A DNA stretch of 9,039 nucleotides from Mageeibacillus sp. UBA1257 (GTDB lineage Bacteria > Bacillota > Clostridia > UBA1212 > UBA1257), in NCBI GenBank assembly GCA_002308775.1, contig DBVT01000046.1:9504-18542 (forward strand), in the 5' to 3' direction. Every line of letters starts with the position of its first letter. The stretch's first letter is position 1. The translations under genes were made by a program, and so were the position numbers. This document shows positions 1 through 6,785 of the stretch, one piece after another. The notes beneath the pieces are model-generated. The model saw only the letters and a program-made list of their open reading frames with translations, ran no database searches and was not told the origin of the DNA.

Positions 1-1314
1 GACTGCAACGACAGAGATGAAAGGCTTCCTTGGCTTATGGAGGGACTGGACAGTATGTCATATCTGTTTGACGGAACTCTTTTCTGGGAAAGACATGTAC
101 GCGAGCTTATTGAAGGATATAAACAAGAGGGAAGAATGATCTCACAAGCTCCCGACGGATTGATTATCTTATTGCCTCCGGGCGTTATCGCAAGAACTCT
201 TATAAATCTCTTCGAACTGGAATATGCTCTTTACGGAAATGATCTGGCAGATGAGGACTTTTATGAGTTGCTGTTAAAAATTTACGAGGATAATATCAAA
301 AAGTATCCTGATCATATCGGCGGAGATCCTGATTACACAGACTGCGACTGGCTTAATACGAACAAACTGATGGCTGATACAGGAATCAATAAAGATATTC
401 CGCAGATAAGCGATCAGGTGTTCACAAGCGTCACATTTGCGTGTTTTTACCGTATGATGGCAAAATACGCTGAAATTTTGGGTAAAAACGACGATCAGAG
501 CCGTTTTAAAGCCTCATTCAGGCATTCTGTGGATCAGATCGAGAAAATATTAGTTGACGGAGATAACGGGCTGAAAAACGCCTCACAGGGCGCCTACGGC
601 ATGATGCTTCATTTTAATACCATAAATGCGAAAAACGAACATTTGCTCGAACAAAAATTAAAGGAAATTATCGAACGGAACGACTGCAGATTTGCGACAG
701 GCGTATATACGGTCGGATCTCTTATAAGGGCACTTTCTGCGCATAAAATGCACGATCTGGCGTATAAAATGATGACAGATGACAGGTGCCCGTCATTCAA
801 ATATATGATGGACGAAGGCTCGCAGACGATCTGGGAGCGCTGGGATACGAGAATGCCTGAGTTACCGTATTTATATGAAAAACCCAGATGGCAGCAGCAA
901 AACAAGACACAGACGATAATCGTCGAGAACGGTATCGAAGACTGCAGCATGAATTCATTTGATCATATAGAATTTACTACAGTAACTCCGTGGATAACTG
1001 AATATGTTTTCGGTCTGAGAACAAATGTAAATGACGGACCTGCGATGAAGCATTTTACATTTAAAACTGAGAGTATTACAGAAAACAAATCTGCAAAAGG
1101 ACATTTCGATACGATCAGAGGAAAGATAGAAATATCCTGGAGGATCAATAATAAAACATTCGAATGTAAAATTAATATTCCCGCAAATATGAAATGTACA
1201 TTCTGTATTCCGGATGAGTTTGAAAACGTTACGGTAAATAATAAAGATGAAGAAAACATGAAGATCGAACTCGGATCAGGAAGATATTATATCAAAGCAG
1301 AAAAATTGTTCTGA
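1..1314 (+). CDS. GH78-like glycoside hydrolase (alpha-L-rhamnosidase type), C-terminal part, 5' end outside window
   Basis: This would hydrolyse terminal alpha-L-rhamnose or a similar sugar from plant glycosides or polysaccharide side chains. The frame is open from base 1, so the Met codon at 37 is internal; 437 residues and a TGA stop are visible. Visible residues 1-9 read DCNDRDERL, matching the family-78 motif DCPQRDERLGWTGD whose Glu (here E7) is the catalytic acid. The (alpha/alpha)6 barrel continues through CDW near codons 103-106 to TIWERWD, whose Glu is codon 279, the expected second catalytic carboxylate about 270 residues on. MNSFDH (His at codon 322) and a beta-rich C-terminal domain (about 330-437, with FGLRTN and KHFTFK) also fit the family. 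Oddities: the usual WTGD is WLME, and the WGDA-like segment before the helical middle is not recognisable. The family call is fairly sure; the substrate is not. The N-terminal accessory domains, and any signal peptide, lie outside the window. The gene is convergent with the minus-strand operon. Confidence 0.75.
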   Translation, partial: DCNDRDERLPWLMEGLDSMSYLFDGTLFWERHVRELIEGYKQEGRMISQAPDGLIILLPPGVIARTLINLFELEYALYGNDLADEDFYELLLKIYEDNIKKYPDHIGGDPDYTDCDWLNTNKLMADTGINKDIPQISDQVFTSVTFACFYRMMAKYAEILGKNDDQSRFKASFRHSVDQIEKILVDGDNGLKNASQGAYGMMLHFNTINAKNEHLLEQKLKEIIERNDCRFATGVYTVGSLIRALSAHKMHDLAYKMMTDDRCPSFKYMMDEGSQTIWERWDTRMPELPYLYEKPRWQQQNKTQTIIVENGIEDCSMNSFDHIEFTTVTPWITEYVFGLRTNVNDGPAMKHFTFKTESITENKSAKGHFDTIRGKIEISWRINNKTFECKINIPANMKCTFCIPDEFENVTVNNKDEENMKIELGSGRYYIKAEKLF

Positions 1315-1404
1315 TATAAGAAGACATCCCAAAACAGTCCGTAAAGAGAATGATCAGGGTAAAATGCGTAGATCTGTCAAAAATGGCTAAAATATGGGTC
1401 TCTT

Positions 1405-1432
1405 ATTGAACAAAATTATTATTTTGTTCAAT
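1405..1432. repeat. Perfect 12-bp inverted repeat with 4-base loop in the convergent intergenic gap
   Basis: ATTGAACAAAAT and its exact complement ATTTTGTTCAAT flank the loop TATT. It lies 90 bases after the stop of the GH78-like gene and 61 bases after the stop of the transporter. On the plus strand the stem runs into a short T-rich tract (TTTTG); on the minus strand the following bases are AAGAGA, without a T-run. It could be a weak, mainly plus-strand terminator, or a protein-binding palindrome. An all-AT-rich stem with only two G/C pairs is unusual for an intrinsic terminator. The rest of the gap 1315-1493 holds no gene, RNA or clear promoter that I can support. Confidence 0.6.
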
Positions 1433-1493
1433 TTTGTAGATAAATGAATTTGACAAGTTTCCGGACTTTACATCCCCTTCCCCTTCAGGATCA

Positions 1494-2744
1494 TTATTTC
1501 AATGAAATCTTTTTGTGAGATATATACGACAATAATATTGAAATCAGAGATATCGTGATCCATGAAATAAACATTATGTGGAAGTTGTCGTTCTTATCAA
1601 GAAGAGCTCCGTAGATCAGCGATCCGCTCGCTGCGCCTGCATAGCTTAGAAAATCAATTATTCCTGATACAGTGGACGATGATTCATATTTTGCAAACCT
1701 AAGCGGCATCATTGTCAGCATTGAATGGTTGATCACAGATACTGCTGCAGAGATCAGTCCGAGACAAAGTGAAGCTGCTATTATCACCCATATCGGATTG
1801 TGTCCTGTTTTAATAAATATGAGAGGAAGCGATGATGCAGCTATCACGCCGAATGCGAAAATATTTACTTTATATTCAGATCTTCCGAAAATTCTGAACA
1901 AAAACGGATATATCAGCCTTCCCGCCATGCCTATCAGAGGTATCATAAAGACATATAAAGTTGATTTTTCGAGATCGATGCTGAATTTTGATACGAAAAA
2001 CAGTGATAGCCAAAGATTGATATTTTCTTTTACAATGCCATGGAAGAATGTCGGTATGAATGTCGACAGGAGCATTTTATCTTTTAAAAGCTGTTTAAGA
2101 GGAAGGGCAGTCCCCTTCTCTGCCTCTTTCCGCACTTCCCCGGATGTTTCATATTTTTTACCTATTCTTCCGACTACTATAAAAACTGTTACAGCCAATA
2201 TAAGAGATATCGCAGAAGGAACGTAAAATGCAAATGAGACTCCTTTAAACCTGATCGCTCCTGTAGATATAAGAATTCCCGCTACAGTTCCCATAGGTAT
2301 CGCCGTAGCAAAGAAAGACATCAGTTTTGTGATACGCTCCTGCGGAAGAATTCCTGAGAGTGTTCTGAGGATAGGTCCCCACAGCATCGACTGCCCTATC
2401 GCATTTATGCCCCAGAGGATCATACAAATTTGAAATCCCGGGAAAAATCCGAAAGCGAAATTGCTGGCGCAGATGAGCAAAAGCCCTGTTGAGATCATAT
2501 ATTTGGGCTTGATCTTATCTCCTATTCTTCCGTTTACAAGTCTTCCGATCGAATAGACTATCGAAAATATCGTTCCCAAAACACCTATTTGGAACGCGTC
2601 CATGATCTTCAGCTCTTTCAATACAGGCGTCGCAACGGAAAGGTTCTGTCTTGAAACATATACCGTGACATACGACAGATAAAGAATAATATAAATGATC
2701 AGTAAAGCTGCTGTTATCTTTTGATTTTTACTGTTCTTTTCCAT
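1494..2744 (-). CDS. MFS transporter of the organophosphate:phosphate antiporter (GlpT/UhpT-like) type
   Basis: This is an inner-membrane carrier of about 12 hydrophobic helices with a charged central cytoplasmic loop near residues 192-223. Features of the OPA family (GlpT, UhpT, UhpC) are visible. TM1 carries YVSRQNLSVATP with Arg32, matching the phosphate-binding Arg45 of GlpT. The TM2-TM3 loop is GRLVNGRIGDKIKPKY (67-82). TM4 contains WGINAIGQSMLWGP (111-124). The second substrate Arg of GlpT (Arg269, TM7) aligns with Lys239 in GIVKENINLW, so classical glycerol- or hexose-phosphate exchange is uncertain; a sugar phosphate or other organic anion is plausible. I chose the ATG at 2744 (416 residues) because AAAGGG lies 6 bases upstream and the start falls 13 bases after the hemW stop. 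A longer frame would begin at a TTG at 2789 inside hemW and add 15 polar residues. It is the last gene of the minus-strand run. MFS membership is secure; OPA subfamily is likely. Confidence 0.87.
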   Translation of the reverse strand: MEKNSKNQKITAALLIIYIILYLSYVTVYVSRQNLSVATPVLKELKIMDAFQIGVLGTIFSIVYSIGRLVNGRIGDKIKPKYMISTGLLLICASNFAFGFFPGFQICMILWGINAIGQSMLWGPILRTLSGILPQERITKLMSFFATAIPMGTVAGILISTGAIRFKGVSFAFYVPSAISLILAVTVFIVVGRIGKKYETSGEVRKEAEKGTALPLKQLLKDKMLLSTFIPTFFHGIVKENINLWLSLFFVSKFSIDLEKSTLYVFMIPLIGMAGRLIYPFLFRIFGRSEYKVNIFAFGVIAASSLPLIFIKTGHNPIWVIIAASLCLGLISAAVSVINHSMLTMMPLRFAKYESSSTVSGIIDFLSYAGAASGSLIYGALLDKNDNFHIMFISWITISLISILLSYISHKKISLK

Positions 2745-2750
2745 TATCTT

Positions 2751-2756
2751 CCCTTT
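2751..2756 (-). promoter_or_regulatory. Ribosome binding site deciding the transporter start
   Basis: On the minus strand AAAGGG lies 6 bases before the ATG at 2744, immediately after the hemW TGA stop (2758-2760). This favours the ATG over the upstream in-frame TTG at 2789, and the close placement suggests translational coupling to hemW. Confidence 0.7.
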
Positions 2757-2757
2757 A

Positions 2758-3894
2758 TCAGACAAACCTTTCAAATATTTCGTTCGCAAAATCGAGTCCT
2801 TTTTCTGTCAGAGGAAATCCCACAGGCTTCCCTTTTTCAAGTTTGAAATCTATGAGCCCCTTCCCTCTTAAAATATTCAGATCGATCCTGTATTTTTCGT
2901 ACATGTCGATCCTGTATTTGACTTTGAAATCAGCAGGATCCGGACCTTTCGTCTTTCTGAAACCCAGCATCATGAATTCTTTCATTTCCGTTTCTTTATC
3001 TATTTTTATATCCTCAATATATTCGTCTTTTCCTTTCAGATATGTGTCCATATCAGTCGTATTTTTGATCCGCTTTCCGTCGTAAAATGAAGAAGCTCCC
3101 AGTCCCAGTCCCAGATATTCTTTCTCTTCCCAATATTTCAGATTATGCCTTGATTCGCATCCTTTTACGGCGAAATTCGAGATCTCATAGTGTTCAAAAC
3201 CGCTTTTTTCAAGAAATTCGCATGCATAATGATACATTTCGCGATCAATTCCGTCGTCAGGATAAGGGACTTTTCCGCTTTCAAGCATATCAAATAAGGG
3301 CGTTCCTTCTTCAGGTATCAGACTGTATGCCGATATGTGTGTTATTCCCGCAGATACAGTTTTGTGAAGAGTATCCTTGAATGAATCGAGAGACTGTCCC
3401 GGTATACCGAATATAAGATCTGTATTTATGTTTTTGAATCCTGCTGTTTTGGCTGCCAGTATAGAATCCGCGTAATCCTCGTATGTATGTATCCTTCCGA
3501 GGAATTTGAGGATCTTTTCATCAGCTGACTGAAGCCCGATACTTATCCTGTTGATACCGACTTTCATATAATCGAGGCATTTGTGTCTTGTGAGCGTTCC
3601 CGGATTAGATTCGATCGTAAATTCGAGATCTTTCGCAATTTTAAAATTGTCCTTGATCGCGATCGCTATATTTGATATGAACAGCGTATCAACGGATGAC
3701 GGAGTGCCCCCTCCGATAAATACTGTATCGACAGTATAATGCTTGAATTGTTTGCTCTTACGCTCTATTTCTTTTTCGAGCGCCTTAAAATATATCTCGC
3801 ACTGTCCGAATCTGTCCGGAAATGATAAAAAATCGCAATAGATGCATTTTTTTACGCAAAAAGGTATATGAATGTAGAGTCCCAGAGTTTTCAT
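2758..3894 (-). CDS. hemW: HemW, radical SAM heme chaperone (HemN-like family)
   Basis: HemW is a cytoplasmic radical-SAM protein that binds heme and is thought to hand it to target proteins; it was long annotated as oxygen-independent coproporphyrinogen III oxidase. The 378-residue length is normal. The [4Fe-4S] motif is C13-x3-C17-x2-C20, followed by D21-F22. True HemN has a fourth Cys at the position after next, so its absence points to HemW. SAM-binding elements follow: GGGTPS (61-66), ESNPG (95-99) and GINRISIGLQS (113-123). HNLKYW (250-255) is the HNxxYW signature tied to heme binding in HemW. The C-terminal winged-helix part begins near residue 290. ATG at 3894 has GAGG 9 bases upstream. 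The gene starts 29 bases after the lepA stop, the usual lepA-hemW order of Firmicutes. In many relatives hrcA-grpE-dnaK come next; here a transporter follows instead. Confidence 0.93.
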   Translation of the reverse strand: MKTLGLYIHIPFCVKKCIYCDFLSFPDRFGQCEIYFKALEKEIERKSKQFKHYTVDTVFIGGGTPSSVDTLFISNIAIAIKDNFKIAKDLEFTIESNPGTLTRHKCLDYMKVGINRISIGLQSADEKILKFLGRIHTYEDYADSILAAKTAGFKNINTDLIFGIPGQSLDSFKDTLHKTVSAGITHISAYSLIPEEGTPLFDMLESGKVPYPDDGIDREMYHYACEFLEKSGFEHYEISNFAVKGCESRHNLKYWEEKEYLGLGLGASSFYDGKRIKNTTDMDTYLKGKDEYIEDIKIDKETEMKEFMMLGFRKTKGPDPADFKVKYRIDMYEKYRIDLNILRGKGLIDFKLEKGKPVGFPLTEKGLDFANEIFERFV

Positions 3895-3923
3895 TATTTG
3901 AGGCCTCGTTTAACTGTCAATTA

Positions 3924-5729
3924 TTATGTATCCAGCTTCAAAACGCTTAAAAAGGCTTCCTGAGGAACCTCTACGTTGCCGAACGAACGCATCCTCTTCT
4001 TGCCTTCTTTCTGCTTTTCGAGGAGCTTCTTCTTTCTCGTTATGTCGCCGCCGTAGCATTTCGCAAGGACATCTTTTCTATAAGCTTTGACAGTCTCGCG
4101 GGCTATTATCTTACCTCCGATGCATGCCTGGATAGGCACTTCAAACTGATGTCTCGGAATAGTTTCCTTCAGCTTTTCGGCGATTTTTCTCGCTCTCGCA
4201 TACGCTTTATCCTCGTGAACGATGAAAGAAAGAGCATCGACGATCTCGCCGTTCAAATATATATCTAATTTGACAAGCTTTGAAGGTTTATATGAAGATA
4301 TTTCGTAGTCAAGAGACGCATATCCTCTCGTGCGAGATTTCAGGCAATCGAAATAGTCATAGATCACTTCATTAAGAGGAAGTTCAAAAGTCATCAGGAC
4401 ACGTGAATCTTCGATATATTCCATATTCTTGAATATTCCTCTTCTTTCCGTCGAAAGCTCCATAATATTTCCTACATATTCTGTCGGAGTCATGATCTGA
4501 GCTTTTACCATAGGCTCTTCGATATAATCAACTTCTGTCTGAGGCGGCATATTCGTAGGATTGTCAAGCTCAAATATCTCGCCGTTTGTCTTGTGTATTT
4601 TATAAATAACGCTCGGCGTCGTAGTGATCAGATCAAGATCAAATTCCCTTGACAGTCTTTCCTGTATTACTTCGAGATGCAAAAGTCCGAGGAATCCGCA
4701 TCTGAAACCAAAACCGAGCGCCTGAGAGGTCTCAGGTTCGAAAACGAGCGCAGCGTCATTAAGCTGCAACTTGTACAGGGCGTCTTTTAAGTCTTCGTAA
4801 TCGTTTCCGTCAACAGGATAAATGCCGCAGAAAACCATCGGAAGGACCTTTTTAAAGCCGGGAAGAGCTTCTTTTATCGGATTTGTTGCGAGAGTTACCG
4901 TATCTCCCACTGTCGCGTCTCCGATGCTCTTAATTGACGCGCAGATATATCCTACTTCTCCTGCATACAGGCAGTCCTCGGGATGATATGTTCCCGGAAG
5001 AAATGTTCCTACTTCTGTTACAGTATATTCTTTCCCGGATGACATCATTTTGATAATATCGTCTTTTTTAACTATTCCGTCGAATACGCGAACGTAAATA
5101 ATTACGCCTTTATATGCGTCATAATATGAGTCAAATACGAGGGCTTTAAGGGGTTTTGTTTCATCACCGACAGGTGACGGAATTTCAAATGCGATCTTTT
5201 CGAGGACATCTTCGATACCTATTCCCATCTTTGCTGAAATCAGCGGAGCGTCCATTGCGGGAATTCCGATAACGTCTTCGATCTCTTTTTTTACAAACTC
5301 GGGCTGAGCTGAAGGCAGGTCGATCTTATTTATTACGGGTATGATCTCAAGATTGTGTTCCATCGCCTGGTAGACGTTTGCCAATGTCTGGGCTTCAATT
5401 CCCTGCGCCGCGTCAACGACAAGAATCGCGCCTTCACACGCGAAAAGCGTCCTTGATACCTCATAGTTGAAGTCCACATGTCCGGGTGTGTCTATCAGAT
5501 TAAAAATAAGATCTCTGCCGGATGAATCTTTGTAACTCAATTTGACCGTCTGAGCTTTGATCGTTATTCCGCGCTCTCTTTCGATATCCATATTGTCGAG
5601 AACACAGTCTTCCATCTCACGGGATGACAAAACGCCCGTTTTTTCGAGTATTCTGTCTGCGAGCGTTGATTTTCCGTGGTCTATGTGCGCAATTATGCAA
5701 AAGTTTCTTATATTGTCCTGTCTGCTCAT
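3924..5729 (-). CDS. lepA: Elongation factor 4 (LepA), ribosomal back-translocase GTPase
   Basis: LepA binds the ribosome and hydrolyses GTP. It has been reported to catalyse back-translocation and to act in ribosome assembly or stress translation; its exact role is still debated. All G motifs are intact: G1 AHIDHGKST (14-22), G2 within RERGITIK (Thr56), G3 DTPGH (80-84, His84 catalytic), G4 NKID (134-137) and G5 SAK (165-167). EF-G-like domains II, III and V follow, then the LepA-specific C-terminal domain with YGGDITRKKKLLEKQKEGKK and FGNVEVPQEAF near the end. At 601 residues it is complete. The ATG at 5729 directly precedes the conserved N-terminus; its ribosome site (GGAT, about 8 bases away) is weaker than those of its neighbours. 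The gene ends with tandem TAA stops (3926-3921). It lies 49 bases after yraN and 29 before hemW. I see nothing degenerate in it. Confidence 0.98.
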   Translation of the reverse strand: MSRQDNIRNFCIIAHIDHGKSTLADRILEKTGVLSSREMEDCVLDNMDIERERGITIKAQTVKLSYKDSSGRDLIFNLIDTPGHVDFNYEVSRTLFACEGAILVVDAAQGIEAQTLANVYQAMEHNLEIIPVINKIDLPSAQPEFVKKEIEDVIGIPAMDAPLISAKMGIGIEDVLEKIAFEIPSPVGDETKPLKALVFDSYYDAYKGVIIYVRVFDGIVKKDDIIKMMSSGKEYTVTEVGTFLPGTYHPEDCLYAGEVGYICASIKSIGDATVGDTVTLATNPIKEALPGFKKVLPMVFCGIYPVDGNDYEDLKDALYKLQLNDAALVFEPETSQALGFGFRCGFLGLLHLEVIQERLSREFDLDLITTTPSVIYKIHKTNGEIFELDNPTNMPPQTEVDYIEEPMVKAQIMTPTEYVGNIMELSTERRGIFKNMEYIEDSRVLMTFELPLNEVIYDYFDCLKSRTRGYASLDYEISSYKPSKLVKLDIYLNGEIVDALSFIVHEDKAYARARKIAEKLKETIPRHQFEVPIQACIGGKIIARETVKAYRKDVLAKCYGGDITRKKKLLEKQKEGKKRMRSFGNVEVPQEAFLSVLKLDT

Positions 5730-5778
5730 AATTTCATCCGTTACGTATTATTTCATCATATATCATCAAAAAACACTA

Positions 5779-6147
5779 TTAAAACGCGTTCCTGATCACG
5801 TTTATTATATACTTTTTTTCAGTCTCTGTCACCTCTGCGACATCGAATCTGACAACATAATCAGATACGTTATCGCCTTTTGAAAGATATTCGGAGAAAT
5901 ACGCTTTTGCGAGCGTTTTGATAGTTCCTTTCTTTTTGGCATTGACGGCTTCCGCGGGAGTGGTCATACTTCCCTGCTTTCTCGATTTTACCTCAGTAAA
6001 AACGATCGTATCTTTCTTTTTGAGTATTATATCGATCTCTCCGATTCGGTGAAAATGCCAGTTCCGTTCAACGACTTCATAACCGGCTTTTTTATAAAGT
6101 TCAGTTACTGCTTCCTCGGCAAGGGACCCTCTTTTTCTTGTATTCAA
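5779..6147 (-). CDS. yraN: YraN/UPF0102 family nuclease-fold protein, TTG start
   Basis: This is a small cytoplasmic protein of the UPF0102 family, which has a restriction-endonuclease-like (PD-(D/E)xK) fold. Its cellular role is not settled; a part in DNA processing or repair is assumed from the fold and from its frequent place beside rnhB. The 122-residue length is typical. KRGSLAEEAV (5-14) is the family's N-terminal helix. The core reads GEIDII (36-41) with Asp39, then EVK (52-54), giving the D...ExK metal-binding set, so the nuclease site looks intact. No ATG exists at the N-terminus: the start is TTG at 6147, supported by AAGGA 6 bases upstream and by the match to the family N-terminus. 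The next in-frame Met lies past the active site. It begins 11 bases after the rnhB stop and lies 49 bases before lepA. Confidence 0.93.
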   Translation of the reverse strand: MNTRKRGSLAEEAVTELYKKAGYEVVERNWHFHRIGEIDIILKKKDTIVFTEVKSRKQGSMTTPAEAVNAKKKGTIKTLAKAYFSEYLSKGDNVSDYVVRFDVAEVTETEKKYIINVIRNAF

Positions 6148-6150
6148 ATT

Positions 6151-6158
6151 CTTTCCTT
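6151..6158 (-). promoter_or_regulatory. Ribosome binding site supporting the TTG start of yraN
   Basis: Minus-strand AAGGAAAG lies directly after the rnhB TGA and ends 3 bases before the TTG at 6147; the GGA core is 6 bases from it. No ATG is available in frame near this site, so it fixes TTG as the initiation codon. Confidence 0.75.
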
Positions 6159-6785
6159 TCAGTGTAACGTTTTCAGAAAAGTCTTTCTGTGAATTTCGCT
6201 GATACCGATCTTTCTGATCGCTTCGTAGTGATCTTTCGTACCGTACCCCTTGTGTTTTTCAAATCCGTAACCGGGATATTTGACAGCATATTCTTCCATA
6301 AGTCTGTCCCTTGATACCTTTGCGAGTATCGACGCGGAACCTATCGTTACACTGAGCGCGTCCCCGTGTGTTATGGATATCTGTGTAAAAGGTATTTTAG
6401 GTATATGAACGTGATCTATAAGTATTCTGTCAGGGTTTATGCCGGACATTTTGACTGCTGATAAAACGGCTTCGCGCATCGCTTCGTACGTCGCCTGAAG
6501 GATGTTTATTTCGTCGATCCTTTTATTGTCCGAGAATGCGATACCGTATCCCTCAGACATAGATATTATCTGATCGAACAGTGCGTCCCGCTTTGCAGGT
6601 GTGAGTTTTTTCGAATCGTCCGCATCAGGGAATTCTTTGTACAGATCGAATATCACGCATGCGGCGCAAACGGGTCCCGCCAAAGGTCCCCTTCCCGCTT
6701 CGTCAACGCCTGCTACATATCTGAATCCCGCTTCTTTGAGCTCGTTCTCGTATCTTCTCAGCTCGGCACGACGATCTTCCGTCAT
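6159..6785 (-). CDS. rnhB: Ribonuclease HII
   Basis: RNase HII cuts the RNA strand of RNA:DNA hybrids, including single ribonucleotides misincorporated in DNA, and so starts ribonucleotide excision repair in the cytoplasm. At 208 residues it has the normal length. The catalytic DEDD set is visible: Asp28-Glu29 in AGVDEAGRGPLAGP (25-38), Asp124 in ILIDH, and Asp142 in THGD. SILAKVSRDR (152-161) and the C-terminal KHKGYGTKDHYEA segment with IHRKTF complete the family pattern. Small departures are DH for the usual DG after the third Asp, and IGSAS for the usual IAAAS; the metal ligands are all kept, so it should be active. The ATG at 6785 overlaps the rbgA stop as ATGA, and GGAGG lies 8 bases upstream inside the end of rbgA, so the two are probably translationally coupled. 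yraN follows 11 bases downstream. Confidence 0.97.
   Translation of the reverse strand: MTEDRRAELRRYENELKEAGFRYVAGVDEAGRGPLAGPVCAACVIFDLYKEFPDADDSKKLTPAKRDALFDQIISMSEGYGIAFSDNKRIDEINILQATYEAMREAVLSAVKMSGINPDRILIDHVHIPKIPFTQISITHGDALSVTIGSASILAKVSRDRLMEEYAVKYPGYGFEKHKGYGTKDHYEAIRKIGISEIHRKTFLKTLH

Noticed and set aside
609..1259. Minus-strand open frames opposite the GH78-like gene
   Set aside because: They lack family resemblance and lie antisense to a gene with clear catalytic motifs, so they are frame shadows.
1351..1410. A 19-codon reading frame on the plus strand in the convergent gap (starts MIRVKCVDL)
   Set aside because: No convincing ribosome site, no recognisable sequence features, and such short frames are expected by chance.
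1450..1470. TTGACA in the convergent gap as a -35 element
   Set aside because: No -10-like hexamer at 16-18 bases, and it would point into the 3' end of the transporter with no gene to drive.
2745..2789. Longer transporter start at an in-frame TTG at 2789, overlapping the end of hemW
   Set aside because: It adds 15 polar residues, has no good ribosome site, and the ATG at 2744 has AAAGGG at ideal spacing just after the hemW stop.
3900..3907. GAGGCCTC palindrome before hemW as an operator
   Set aside because: It is only 8 bases and includes the GAGG ribosome site of hemW, which explains it.
5753..5768. TCATCA-TATA-TCATCA direct repeat between yraN and lepA
   Set aside because: Too short and simple in composition to distinguish from chance; no further copies nearby.
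5730..5778. Possible promoter before lepA (TAATAC with a T-run upstream)
   Set aside because: The -35 would be a plain T-run without TTGACA likeness, and the gap is AT-rich, so the match is not better than chance.
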